Below are positions 46,228 to 56,221 of a stretch of 64,000 bases of DNA, in pieces. Origin of the DNA: Treponema sp. (lineage in GTDB: Bacteria; Spirochaetota; Spirochaetia; Treponematales; Treponemataceae). Made by a program: the position numbers and the translations under genes. The notes beneath the pieces are model-generated. The model was not told the origin of the DNA. It worked only from the letters and a program-made list of their open reading frames with translations, and did no database searches. Each line of letters begins with the position of its first letter. Within the stretch, counting starts at the first letter, position 1. The DNA is taken from positions 1 through 64,000 of the forward strand of contig JAEEYO010000036.1 of NCBI GenBank assembly GCA_016288205.1, written 5' to 3'.

Positions 46228-47996
46228 TACTCACCGTCCTTGACGAGCGCCTTTACCCCGTCAGAGAGCTTTGCATTCTTTTCCTTGAGCAGATCCTCAA
46301 TCTTCTTTTCCTGAGTCTTGAACTCCGCGCTCTCGTACTTGGAATAGTTCATGTCGATGAAATTCTGCCTGAGGTTGTTGAAGAATACGCGCGCATCGTC
46401 CTTTTCCTCATAGTCGAAATCGGAGCCGAGGATTTCCAGAATCTTCTTGAAGATATATCTCTGTCTCTCAGGAGGTGTGGCTCCCTCAATCTCGTCGAAG
46501 CTGTCCTGCTGCATATAGACCGCATCCAGGAATTCACTCTTGAGATAGAGTGTGAAATCTTCAAGGGAAGTTCCTTCCTCACCGACGACCTTCATCATCT
46601 GGTTGACTTCGCATCCCCTGCGGTAAATGGAACGGGCATACTCAACCCACTCCGGTTTAATTACGGAATGATACTTTGACCATGAGTCAAGCGGGTCAAT
46701 AGCCGGATAGCGACGTGCATCGGATCTCTCACGTGAAAGACCATGGAACGCACCTACGACCTTCAAAGTTGCCTGGGTAACAGGTTCCTCGAAGTTACCA
46801 CCAGCAGGAGAAACCGTACCACCGATTGTAACGGATCCGGTCTCACCAGTGCGAAGTTTTACGATACCGGCACGCTCGTAGAATGAAGCGATTGTTGACT
46901 CCAGATATGCCGGGAATGCCTCTTCACCAGGGATTTCCTCAAGACGACCGGACATCTCGCGCATAGCCTGTGCCCAACGTGATGTTGAGTCCGCAAGAAG
47001 AAGAACGTGGAGTCCCATCTGGCGGTAGTACTCGGCAAGGGTAACACCTGTGTAAACGGATGCCTCGCGGGATGCAACCGGCATGGATGATGTATTACAG
47101 ATGATGATTGTACGCTCCATGAGTGAACGTCCAGTCCTCGGGTCCTTAAGCTCAGGGAACTCGGTCAATGTCTCAACGACCTCACCGGCACGCTCTCCAC
47201 AAGCTGCGATGATTACTATGTCAACGTCGGCATTGCGGCTTGTCGTGTGCTGCAAAACGGTCTTTCCAGCGCCGAATGGTCCAGGAATACAATAAGTTCC
47301 TCCACGTGCCACCGGGAAGAATGTGTCAATAAGGCGGACCTTTGTCACCATTGGCTCATCGGGGTTAAGACGCTCGGCATAGCAGTTCACGGCACGCTTT
47401 ACAGGCCACTTGAAGCTCATGCAGATATTTACGCTCTTTCCCTTTTCGTCGGTCAATGTAGCAATTGTGTCATGGATTTTGTAGCTTCCTTCCTTCGCCA
47501 CGGATTTTACAGTGTAAGTGCCAAGGAATCCATAAGGAACCTGAATCTTGTGCACGAAAGGTCCCTCGGGAACTGTACCCACGGAATCTCCTGCCTGAAC
47601 TTTGTCTCCGGGCTTTGCGGTGGGAGTGAAATCCCATTTTACCTTGTCATCAAGGGCCGGAAGATACACTCCGCGCTCCAGGAAGTTACCTGAATGCTCG
47701 GCAAGCAACGGAAGCGGATTCTGCAATCCGTCGTAAACCTGTCCGAGAAGTCCTGGTCCAACCTCAACGCTCAGAAGATCGCCGGTGAATTCCACAGAAC
47801 AATCCGTGGATATGCCCTTTGTCATTTCATAAATCTGCATCTGCGCCGTATTGCCGCGGATACGGATGACCTCGCCCTTCAGGCTCTTTCCGTCAACATT
47901 GACGAATCCCACTTCATTGAGCGAGACTTTTCCGTCAAATTCCACAGAAACCAGGTTTCCGTTGACGGCAACTACCTTGCCTTTTGTATCAGTCAT
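46227..47996 (-). CDS. V-type ATP synthase subunit A
   Basis: 589 aa; [55 protein letters not shown]. Confidence 0.95.
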   Translation of the reverse strand: MTDTKGKVVAVNGNLVSVEFDGKVSLNEVGFVNVDGKSLKGEVIRIRGNTAQMQIYEMTKGISTDCSVEFTGDLLSVEVGPGLLGQVYDGLQNPLPLLAEHSGNFLERGVYLPALDDKVKWDFTPTAKPGDKVQAGDSVGTVPEGPFVHKIQVPYGFLGTYTVKSVAKEGSYKIHDTIATLTDEKGKSVNICMSFKWPVKRAVNCYAERLNPDEPMVTKVRLIDTFFPVARGGTYCIPGPFGAGKTVLQHTTSRNADVDIVIIAACGERAGEVVETLTEFPELKDPRTGRSLMERTIIICNTSSMPVASREASVYTGVTLAEYYRQMGLHVLLLADSTSRWAQAMREMSGRLEEIPGEEAFPAYLESTIASFYERAGIVKLRTGETGSVTIGGTVSPAGGNFEEPVTQATLKVVGAFHGLSRERSDARRYPAIDPLDSWSKYHSVIKPEWVEYARSIYRRGCEVNQMMKVVGEEGTSLEDFTLYLKSEFLDAVYMQQDSFDEIEGATPPERQRYIFKKILEILGSDFDYEEKDDARVFFNNLRQNFIDMNYSKYESAEFKTQEKKIEDLLKEKNAKLSDGVKALVKDGE

Positions 47997-48541
47997 TTCT
48001 TTTCTCCAAGAATCTCTTCATATATTTTATGGTAAGAAGCAAGTCCCTCGTCCCTGTTGAACTTCTTCATGCGCTCCGTCAGCATAAGGCGGAGACCATA
48101 GCTGAAAACAGCGTCCACCGAAAACATGTCCAGAGGCGCAATCTTGTCCAAAACCGACAAGCGGTATTCGTTCAAAAACTGCTCCGCGCTCAATGGACTG
48201 TCCATTCCTGTTGCCGTGCGGGCGGCCTGAATAACCTCACCGTCCGAAGTCACGGGAACGTCCTTGGCATCCTTCTTCATTTTCTGGGCACGCACCTGAG
48301 CAAGGGCAAAACGTAGGTTCCGCTCCTTGGCATACCACTCATCGAGAAAAGCTGAGCCCGTTGGCTTACTTTCCCTCGGCGGCTCCAGAGACAGGGTTGA
48401 GGCAAGCTCACTGTTCCGTTTGCTCATAAAGCGGGAGCACAAATCCTTGTAGTACTCTGTGGTAATAGGAAGCTTTGCCGTACTGTCACCCGATGTCTGA
48501 AACGCAGGAAGCTGTGACACAAGATAATAAAGACGTTCCAC
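47993..48541 (-). CDS. DUF2764-family protein of the V-ATPase operon
   Basis: 182 aa; MERLYYLVSQLPAF; lies between subunits E and A with overlapping ends. Confidence 0.8.
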   Translation of the reverse strand: MERLYYLVSQLPAFQTSGDSTAKLPITTEYYKDLCSRFMSKRNSELASTLSLEPPRESKPTGSAFLDEWYAKERNLRFALAQVRAQKMKKDAKDVPVTSDGEVIQAARTATGMDSPLSAEQFLNEYRLSVLDKIAPLDMFSVDAVFSYGLRLMLTERMKKFNRDEGLASYHKIYEEILGEKK

Positions 48542-49281
48542 TATTTTGTTCCCTTCTCAGAGGCAGGTTTTCTTCCACGGCGGGCGGGAACCTTTACAGC
48601 GGTCTCCTCTTTTGCCTCTTTTGGAGCAGCCTTTGTCTCCACGTTCTCAGCAGAACTTGACTGAATGCCAGCAGCCGCTTTTTTCATAAGTTCCGTGGTC
48701 TTGGGGTTCAGATATGCACTGAAAAGACCGGCAACCTCGTCGGCACTGAAATCATAGAATGCGCTTCCGTCCTTCGCACCGATCCTGAATCCGCTTGAAA
48801 GTGAAGCATCAGCCTTGATTTCAAGACCCTTGGAAATCTGAGCCTTGAGAGCTGTCTTAAATCCTGACTCAAGAGCCTTCAGGTCTTTTGCAGGAAGAAG
48901 CACGGAAACATCCTTCGCATCAGGATTTGCTGCCCATGCCTTTACAGTCTCAGGAACCAGTTTTTTAAGCAGGTCCTTGTCGAAAGCCTTTTCGGTCTCC
49001 GCTGCAACCAAAGCAGAAAGCTCCTTGTTGATTCCGTCGCGGAATGAGATAATCAGATTGCGTCCGGCCTGGGTAATCGCGTCCTCACTGGCCTTTTCCA
49101 TCCTCTCAGTCTCAGTCTTTGCATTTTTAATAATGCTGTCCGCTTTTTCCTCTGCTTCCTTCAATATGGCAGCAGCCTGCTTTTCAGCCTGGGAAACGAT
49201 TTCCTTGGCCTCGTTTTCCGCACTGGAGACACCGTCTCTTTTGATCTTGTCGATCAGTTCTTGTAACTGGACGTCCATCAT
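48541..49281 (-). CDS. V-type ATP synthase subunit E
   Basis: 246 aa; MDVQLQELIDKIKRDGVSSAENEAKEIVSQAEKQAAAILKEAEEKADSI. Confidence 0.85.
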   Translation of the reverse strand: MMDVQLQELIDKIKRDGVSSAENEAKEIVSQAEKQAAAILKEAEEKADSIIKNAKTETERMEKASEDAITQAGRNLIISFRDGINKELSALVAAETEKAFDKDLLKKLVPETVKAWAANPDAKDVSVLLPAKDLKALESGFKTALKAQISKGLEIKADASLSSGFRIGAKDGSAFYDFSADEVAGLFSAYLNPKTTELMKKAAAGIQSSSAENVETKAAPKEAKEETAVKVPARRGRKPASEKGTK

Positions 49282-49361
49282 GACCTCTCTTTTGTATAAA
49301 AATATCGTAAAGTTTTTCGCCGCAAAAACGCAACCAAAAAACAGATTAATTACATTCCTAT

Positions 49362-49390
49362 AGACTAATACACAAATCGCGTACTGTCAA
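49362..49390 (-). promoter_or_regulatory. candidate sigma70-type promoter of the V-ATPase operon (TTGACA-17-TAGTCT)
   Basis: Minus-strand TTGACA (49385-49390) and TAGTCT (49362-49367). Confidence 0.5.
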
Positions 49391-49399
49391 GAATTATAA

Positions 49400-50449
49400 T
49401 CAAAACTCAAAGACGTATTGTGTGACCTGATGATAGGTCTCACCCGGTCTCAGAATCGTGTTCGGGAATTCCGGATGATTCGGCGCGTCGGGATAGCCCT
49501 GGGTCTCAAGGCAAAGAGCCTCCTGTCTTCCGTAGGGATGTCCGTTCTTTCCCTTCTCTCCGTTAAGGAAGTTCGCGGTATAGAACTGGATTCCGGGCTG
49601 GGTCGTCTTTACGCTCATCTTGCGTCCGCTCGCGGGATCCTTCACATAGCCGAATTCCCTGAGCGTGAAATTCTTCTCGTCGAATCCGGGAACACAATAG
49701 CAGTCGTCGAATCCGAATTTGAGCTTTTCAATCTGTGTGGAAAGCAGCCTTGGAGTGCGGAAATCAAAAGGAGTTCCCTCAACGTCAAGAATCTTTCCGC
49801 TCGGAAGATGGTCCTCCCCAATCTCCAGGACCTTGTCAGACTTGAACATGATTTCGTGGTCTTTTACCGTACCGCCGTCATATCCCTTCATATTAAAATA
49901 GGCATGGTTCGTGATGTTCACCGGGGTCGGAGTGTCGGTCGTCGCATAATACTCAAGGGTAAGCACATTGTCCTCGTTGAGTGTAAAAATCTGCTTCACG
50001 TCAAGATTTCCGGGGAATCCCTGCTCACCGTCGGGGCTCACACGTGAATATTCCACGCCGCGTCCGTACTGGGTCTCAACTTCCCTGGGGCTCCAGACTT
50101 TCTTTTCCCAGCGGTCAAATCCACCGTGGAGGGTCCGTCCTGAGTCGTTGTCATCCAGCTGATATTTTTTTCCATCAATCTCAAAGGTGCATCCACCGAT
50201 GCGGTTGGCGAACCTTCCCACTCCGGTACCGAAGCAGAGACCGTCCATCACCCATCCTTCAAGAGTGGAAAATCCCAGAAGCACGTCCACTTTTTTTCCA
50301 TTTCCAGCGGGAAGCAGAATTGTAGTCAGCGTACAACCATAATTCGTTGATGAAAAGGACATCTTTCCGTTGTTCACGGTATAAAGCTCAATTTCTGAAC
50401 CGTCGGAAAGCATGCCGAAGATATTTTTCTTAAGTTCTAAGTTTGCCAT
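49400..50449 (-). CDS. galM: aldose 1-epimerase
   Basis: 349 aa; GTGVGRFANRIGGCTFEIDGKKYQLDDNDSGRTLHGG, NITNHAYFNM. Confidence 0.92.
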   Translation of the reverse strand: MANLELKKNIFGMLSDGSEIELYTVNNGKMSFSSTNYGCTLTTILLPAGNGKKVDVLLGFSTLEGWVMDGLCFGTGVGRFANRIGGCTFEIDGKKYQLDDNDSGRTLHGGFDRWEKKVWSPREVETQYGRGVEYSRVSPDGEQGFPGNLDVKQIFTLNEDNVLTLEYYATTDTPTPVNITNHAYFNMKGYDGGTVKDHEIMFKSDKVLEIGEDHLPSGKILDVEGTPFDFRTPRLLSTQIEKLKFGFDDCYCVPGFDEKNFTLREFGYVKDPASGRKMSVKTTQPGIQFYTANFLNGEKGKNGHPYGRQEALCLETQGYPDAPNHPEFPNTILRPGETYHQVTQYVFEF

Positions 50450-50472
50450 ACCGATATTATACCGCGTTTCTG

Positions 50473-51222
50473 TTAAAATTCAAGTATTAATTTTACTTCT
50501 GTGGTACTTATTCCTAAATTTATGGCAATTTCTTCTATTGTATAGCCCTGATCGGACAATTCGTGAACCTGTTTGTTGATAGATTTCTTCGGTTTAATCA
50601 TTTCAGCCGCATTTGTAATCTTCGGGAACTCATTCGGAAGGCCACCAGCGTCCGCCGACTCCACATTGAAATCGGTCTTGCCGGCCCTTTCCACAATCAT
50701 GTCCATCTCATCCTGAAGCGACGTTCTTCCGCCAAGCATCCTCTGCTCACGGCTTTCCTTTTCATACGAAGCAAGTGGTGAGCGTACTTTGAGCAAGGGT
50801 TCTTCCGCCGCGACTTGATTTTTTGGAGTTTTTACCGGAGCAGATTTCGCACCCGTAACCGAGCGTGCCCTTGACCTCGGCTTTTTTTCCTCCACCGCAA
50901 CGGGCTCAATATCATTGGATGTGGAAATTGATTTTATTCTTTCCTGGAAAACCTTGGACTTACCCGCGTTCTCAATCTCACCCCGCAAAATGGCGATGTG
51001 CTTGTCCGCCTCCTGCTCGGCTTCCTTCAGCTGTCTGATCCGCTCGTCAATCAGCGTAATGTTTCTTTCCGCGTTCTGATTGATGTTCATGAGCATACGG
51101 TCCAACTGCTCGCGGGCCTCTGAGATTATGTCATCAGTAGAGAAGATTTTTCTGAAACGGACTATGGCAACAAGCCACATGACCAGATTGAAGACGCACA
51201 GAAGAATAATCAGGACCGCCAT
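50473..51222 (-). CDS. membrane-anchored coiled-coil protein with C-terminal helix-turn-helix (DUF6115-like)
   Basis: 249 aa; N-terminal TM, C-terminal VHELSDQGYTIEEIAINLGISTTEVKLILEF. Confidence 0.65.
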   Translation of the reverse strand: MAVLIILLCVFNLVMWLVAIVRFRKIFSTDDIISEAREQLDRMLMNINQNAERNITLIDERIRQLKEAEQEADKHIAILRGEIENAGKSKVFQERIKSISTSNDIEPVAVEEKKPRSRARSVTGAKSAPVKTPKNQVAAEEPLLKVRSPLASYEKESREQRMLGGRTSLQDEMDMIVERAGKTDFNVESADAGGLPNEFPKITNAAEMIKPKKSINKQVHELSDQGYTIEEIAINLGISTTEVKLILEF

Positions 51223-51225
51223 GTG

Positions 51226-51570
51226 CTACCCCGTGATGTCAATATGCTGTCCCAAGGACGGATCGCTTATCACATACTGGGAAGTCTCTTGGTTTTCGTC
51301 CTCGGAATCTTCCCCGGATTTTTTCTTTTTTCCCTGGGTCAAGGCTCCACCACCGCTACTCCCCTGCCTCAAGTCGTTTTTGATTGTGTTAGTATCGGTG
51401 CTGTTTTCAGTAGCCTTTACCGTTTTGGAACTTTCCAGCCTGTCCTGAGCAGTCTTGTTGATCATGCTCTGATTGGCAGCCTGTGCCTGTTGATTCTGAG
51501 ACGCATTAAATTTCGCAACATTGTCCATCTGCGAATAAATGACGGACAGATCAATTGGTTGTATAGCCAT
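51226..51570 (-). CDS. hypothetical protein linked to the flagellar operon
   Basis: 114 aa Gln/Asn-rich ORF between the HTH-tail protein and the FapA-like gene, overlapping the latter. Confidence 0.6.
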   Translation of the reverse strand: MAIQPIDLSVIYSQMDNVAKFNASQNQQAQAANQSMINKTAQDRLESSKTVKATENSTDTNTIKNDLRQGSSGGGALTQGKKKKSGEDSEDENQETSQYVISDPSLGQHIDITG

Positions 51571-53515
51571 CTGGTCCCTTTATATCATCAGTATTCGGAT
51601 TGTATTTTCCGCGACGCACGAATCCGTTCTCATAATAGAAAGTGACGGCCTTGACGTTGGTCTTGAGATCATCCTCGCGATCCCTGACACGGATTTTTGC
51701 ACCCGCATAAGCCGTACCGGAAATGTTGACCTTTCCAGCCACCTTCAAATCCTTGAGACGAGCGTCAATCTCGTTGATTTCCTCGGATGCCTTGGCTGTC
51801 TCATCATCTATCTCGTTCTTGCGTGTAATCAGCTGGTTAAGAGATTCTTCCTTGTCTTTCGGCAGAGAACGGCGGATCTTACGCTGCTCCTCAAGATGTG
51901 CGATGCTCAAATCGATTTCCTCAAGCTCGGCGACCAGCTTTGCCTGCATCTCCTGCAGCTCCTGCATACGCTTCTTTGCCTTCGGATCAATTCCGACCTC
52001 AAGCACAGTTTCCGTTCCACCGGCGGGAGAACCAAGGTTTTTCGCGGTGATTTCCTCCGTTGCAAAGAGGTGTCCTCCGACAATCTGGGCGCGCTTACCC
52101 TTGAGCACAATCTTTTTCATTGCGGTAACTTCGGAGTTAACGATACTGTCGTTGATTATGACATACTCGCCTGCCTCAATCTTGACGTTCTCCACGTGGT
52201 GAGCCCAAATGGACTTCGGTGTGGAGATGAATCCCTCGTGCCTTCCTGAGACACCCTGGGAGATAACGATGTCTCCACCGGCCTCAATGCGGCAGTTTCC
52301 GACGGTTCCATAAACCTCAACATTACCGTCAGCCTTGATGTTGAATCCGTCCTCGACGTTTCCACGGACAATAACGGTACCCATGAAGGTGATGTGTCCT
52401 GTCTTGATGTTGACACCCTTCTCCTCGCGAACCGGCTCAACAGAAAGCTTGTCTCCCTGCAAAAGAACCTCACCGTTACATGTGGCCACGATTGAAAGTC
52501 CGTCATCACCAATCTTAACGTTCTGTCCGAGCGGAATATTGATGTCCTTTCCGTTTTTCGCCTCAAGATAGCGTCCCATGATGGTCTTTCCGCCCTTACC
52601 CTGCTGGGGAAGAACCTTGACCGCAAGAACCTGTCCCTCGACGACGTTCTCAATCAGGTTGAGCTGCTTGAAGTCCACCTGACCGTTATCAGCTTCCTTA
52701 AGACGCAGCTTTGTATGGTCCGTCTCAACCTTATAGTCAATGTATGCGTCATTTCCGTCCTTAGGCAAAACGGCGGCCGCTACCTCAAACGGAATATTGT
52801 AAACTGGATTGTCCACGAACTCAATGATTTTGTCCTCAAGGATTCCTGCGACGACACCCTGAATTCTGAGTTTCTGGAGGATTGCATCCATGGAGATTTC
52901 AGAACCACTCTGTGAAGGCGGAGAAGCCGTAATGGTAGCGCTCATCTCGTCCTTTGCAATGTCCACGGCAAAAATAGCGTCGCCCGCAGCCACACGTGAG
53001 TAGGATCCGATTTCCGCATAATCGTCGTTGGTTCCCTCCACACACAGCTTCTTAATAAGAGCGTCATCAAGAGTCCTTGTGTCAGCACGCTTTGCCTCGA
53101 TAATGACATCGTTGAAATTGACGGGTCTTCCCTTTCCGACGGGGAGCACAATCTTGAGGTAAATGCCATCCCCGAAGCGACGCACGTGATAGATTCCGTC
53201 CACATCCAGATTCTTTGCTTCTTCCTGAGCATCGGTTCCACCGGATACGGCAAGAGCCTCCTCCATCTTTTTCTGGATAAACTGGGAATTCTGATATACA
53301 CGGAGCACCCAGGGCTTCTTTGCGACACCCATCACTCCTGCAAATCCCTTTTCAAGGACCTCATATTCAAGATTGGAAATTTTTGAGTCAAGCTGAAGTG
53401 CTGCGTCGGAAAGACACTCCTCAATGGTATCTCCACGAACTTCCACGGAATGAATTTCCTTGTCAATCTTCAGAATCTTTTCCATGTCAGCCCTGAGTTG
53501 GTCAAGCGTTACCAT
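51551..53515 (-). CDS. FapA-family (DUF342) protein
   Basis: 654 aa; GKDINIPLGQNVKIGDDGLSIVATCNGEVLLQGDKLSVEPV, beta-helical GTVIVRGNVEDGFNIKADGNVEVYGTVGNCRIEAGGDIVISQGVSGR. Confidence 0.85.
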   Translation of the reverse strand: MVTLDQLRADMEKILKIDKEIHSVEVRGDTIEECLSDAALQLDSKISNLEYEVLEKGFAGVMGVAKKPWVLRVYQNSQFIQKKMEEALAVSGGTDAQEEAKNLDVDGIYHVRRFGDGIYLKIVLPVGKGRPVNFNDVIIEAKRADTRTLDDALIKKLCVEGTNDDYAEIGSYSRVAAGDAIFAVDIAKDEMSATITASPPSQSGSEISMDAILQKLRIQGVVAGILEDKIIEFVDNPVYNIPFEVAAAVLPKDGNDAYIDYKVETDHTKLRLKEADNGQVDFKQLNLIENVVEGQVLAVKVLPQQGKGGKTIMGRYLEAKNGKDINIPLGQNVKIGDDGLSIVATCNGEVLLQGDKLSVEPVREEKGVNIKTGHITFMGTVIVRGNVEDGFNIKADGNVEVYGTVGNCRIEAGGDIVISQGVSGRHEGFISTPKSIWAHHVENVKIEAGEYVIINDSIVNSEVTAMKKIVLKGKRAQIVGGHLFATEEITAKNLGSPAGGTETVLEVGIDPKAKKRMQELQEMQAKLVAELEEIDLSIAHLEEQRKIRRSLPKDKEESLNQLITRKNEIDDETAKASEEINEIDARLKDLKVAGKVNISGTAYAGAKIRVRDREDDLKTNVKAVTFYYENGFVRRGKYNPNTDDIKGPDGYTTN

Positions 53516-53611
53516 AAATCCCCCTTAAAAAATACGCGTCGGGCGTTGAAAAACGAAGGTCAGACCTTCTTCTATAATATCGGCGAAATCACCTCGGTTC
53601 TATAGGAAGGG

Positions 53612-54400
53612 CTAAAAAATACCCTTTCTGAAACTGGTCAGTTTTGCACGGAGCCTCAGGTTTGCCTTTGAATGCAGCTGGCTGATTCGGCTCTCGCTGA
53701 CGTTCAGGACCTGTCCTATCTCACGGAAAGTCAAATCCTCATTATAATAGAGGACAATGACCATTTTCTCGTTCTTGGGCAGCTCATTGATTGCCTCGAT
53801 TATGACCTTGCGGACCTCCTCCCTTTCCACAATCACATCAGGATTCAGGCTTGAGGGAGACTCTATGTTGTCGCCTATGGACATGTGATCGCTGTCATCA
53901 CCGGAGTACCACACATCGTTCAGGGAAAGAATGCTCGTACCGCTCACCTTCATCATGGTAGACTGATACTCGCTTTCGGACATGCCCATTGCCTTCGCAA
54001 TCTCAGAGTCAGTGGCGGCCCTGCCCAGCTTGGACTCCAGCTCACCGATGGCATCCTCTATCTCACGGGATTTCTGGCGGACTGAACGTGGAACCCAATC
54101 CTGCTCGCGAAGTTCATCAAAAATCGCGCCTCTGATGCGGGTAACGGCATAAGTCTTGAACTTAACGTTCTTGTCGGGATCGAATTTCTTTATGGCATCG
54201 AGCAATCCGAACTGACCGTAACCGACCAGATCATCAAATTCAACGCTGTCCGGCATTCCCGCAGACACTTTGCCCGCAACATATTTCACCAGAGGCATAT
54301 ACTGACGAATAAACCTATCTCTTATGGCAGGAGACTTCGTCTTCTTATATTCATGCCAAAGTTCGTCTTCGTTTTTTTCCTCAATAAGCGAATTTCCCAT
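53612..54400 (-). CDS. fliA: FliA/WhiG-family RNA polymerase sigma factor
   Basis: About 262 aa; YMPLVKYVAGKVSAGMPDSVEFDDLVGYGQFGLLDAIKKFDP, RIRGAIFDELREQDWVPRSVR, LTFREIGQVLNVSESRISQLHSKA. Confidence 0.93.
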   Translation of the reverse strand: MGNSLIEEKNEDELWHEYKKTKSPAIRDRFIRQYMPLVKYVAGKVSAGMPDSVEFDDLVGYGQFGLLDAIKKFDPDKNVKFKTYAVTRIRGAIFDELREQDWVPRSVRQKSREIEDAIGELESKLGRAATDSEIAKAMGMSESEYQSTMMKVSGTSILSLNDVWYSGDDSDHMSIGDNIESPSSLNPDVIVEREEVRKVIIEAINELPKNEKMVIVLYYNEDLTFREIGQVLNVSESRISQLHSKANLRLRAKLTSFRKGIF

Positions 54401-54454
54401 TCTCCACACCCTTTTTTTTCTAAATAAAATAAAGCGACTAAAAAAATCGCATTA

Positions 54455-55249
54455 CTATTCCTCTTTTTTCAAAATTGTCTGAATTGCCTTGGCAAGTGTC
54501 GCCGCGTCATGGTCAGCAGCCCTTGATCCGTCAGAGAAAGTCGGTCTGTCAGAATATCCTGAGTTACCGCTTTCGGCAAAATCAGAGTCATTTATGATGT
54601 CGCTGGTTGAAAACCCGTCATCCTCAGTTCCAAGCTCGGAATCGAAATCCATCATGTCGGGAAGCTCATCCACGTCTCCAGCCCTGCTTACCGCCGCCTC
54701 ATCTTTCAATGAAGTTCCCAACGGCACGGGAGTAAATCCTGAGTCAGCCGCAGGAGCCGCTTTCGGAGTCTCTGTCTTTGCGGGAGCCGCAGCCTGAGGA
54801 GCGCTCTCTTTTTTGGCAGGAATTTCCTCCACCTGCTCCGCCATCGGAACTGAATCCACGGAAGGAGCCGGCTCAACCATGGGCCTTTCCTCCGCTGGGC
54901 TGGACTGTTTTCTCATTCCGTCCAGATTTTCAGCCCCCAGTCCCACGCGATTCTGGGAGACCGGGAATTTCAAATCATCGCTCGCATCGGAAAGCTCCTC
55001 GTCCGCAATCGTGATGTCCACCATCTTTCCGCGCTCAGGAGAGGCTTTTTTTCCGAGTCCGGGAGAATCTGAGTCCAGGAAACGGGAGAAAACAAAATCT
55101 ATCAACAAAAACAATCCTGCAAAAACAACCGCAAATATAACTCCGCGCCCCAGGGAAACAAAAAATTTCCTGGATGCGACAAGGCTTATTAAAAAGGACA
55201 GCGCAAATCCGAAAATTGCCGGCATAAACATTTTTTTTATGTTCTGCAT
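54455..55249 (-). CDS. hypothetical membrane protein between flhG and fliA
   Basis: 264 aa; N-terminal TM segments and a long acidic/Pro-Ala-rich low-complexity region. Confidence 0.6.
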   Translation of the reverse strand: MQNIKKMFMPAIFGFALSFLISLVASRKFFVSLGRGVIFAVVFAGLFLLIDFVFSRFLDSDSPGLGKKASPERGKMVDITIADEELSDASDDLKFPVSQNRVGLGAENLDGMRKQSSPAEERPMVEPAPSVDSVPMAEQVEEIPAKKESAPQAAAPAKTETPKAAPAADSGFTPVPLGTSLKDEAAVSRAGDVDELPDMMDFDSELGTEDDGFSTSDIINDSDFAESGNSGYSDRPTFSDGSRAADHDAATLAKAIQTILKKEE

Positions 55250-55303
55250 AAGTAAAAATCCTCCATCTATTAGATTACGTCATAATACGCTTCGGGTCAA
55301 GTT

Positions 55304-56173
55304 TTATTTTTTCTTCTTGTTTCCGCCCACGAATTTCTTAAGGAAAGTAGAGACTCCCGCAGAAGTAACGTTGTCAGTCTTCTCAATGCGGCCGACAATA
55401 TGCTTCAGACATACGGCGGGACGCGACGTGGGATTTACGACCATAAAGGGCTTCTGCCTGATTACGGCGGTCTGAACCACAGGATCGTCATACACGAAAC
55501 CTATGTAGTCCACTTTGTAATTCAGGAACTGCGCCACAATCGTGATGATTCGCTCGGAGATTCTTTTTCCCTCGTCAGCGGAATGCACGCGGTTCACAAG
55601 CAGCTTTATGTTGATTTCCCGGTTCACAAGCTCGGTGGAAATAATCTTTATGATTCCATAGGCATCGGTAATTGCGGTCGGCTCCGGAGTCGTAACGACA
55701 TAAACCTCATCGGCGGCGGCAACAAACTGCAATACATTGTTGGCAATACCCGCTCCAGTGTCTATGATGATTATGTCCGCGTTTCCGAGCGATGCAAATT
55801 CCTTGGTAAAATAGGCAAGCTCCTCCACCGAAAGATTCGCAATCTTAGAGAAACCGTTTGCTCCGGCTATGAACTTGATTCCGAACTCAGTGTCCAGAAT
55901 AATCTCGCTCATCTTTTTCTGATGGTTGATCACCTGCATGAGATTGTACCGGGGCACAATGTTCAAGAGGACGTTGACGTTCGCCATACCCATATCGCCG
56001 TCAATCAAGATGACCCTCTTTCCAATCTCCGCATAAGCAATAGCCATGTTCACGGCAATGTTAGTCTTACCTACACCACCCTTTCCGCTGGTTATCGCTA
56101 TGATTCTCGTCTTGTGGCTGCCGTCATTGCCCATCATGGCACGCAGCTCGTTTGCCTGCTCTTCCATTCCCAT
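55304..56173 (-). CDS. flhG: MinD/ParA-like ATPase FlhG (YlxH)
   Basis: 289 aa; IAITSGKGGVGKTNIAVNMAIAYAEIGKRVILIDGDMGMANVNVLL. Confidence 0.92.
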   Translation of the reverse strand: MGMEEQANELRAMMGNDGSHKTRIIAITSGKGGVGKTNIAVNMAIAYAEIGKRVILIDGDMGMANVNVLLNIVPRYNLMQVINHQKKMSEIILDTEFGIKFIAGANGFSKIANLSVEELAYFTKEFASLGNADIIIIDTGAGIANNVLQFVAAADEVYVVTTPEPTAITDAYGIIKIISTELVNREINIKLLVNRVHSADEGKRISERIITIVAQFLNYKVDYIGFVYDDPVVQTAVIRQKPFMVVNPTSRPAVCLKHIVGRIEKTDNVTSAGVSTFLKKFVGGNKKKK

Positions 56174-56221
56174 TTTACTCTTGCCTATAATTTTCCTATA
56201 TTCAAAACTGACTCTCAGAAA

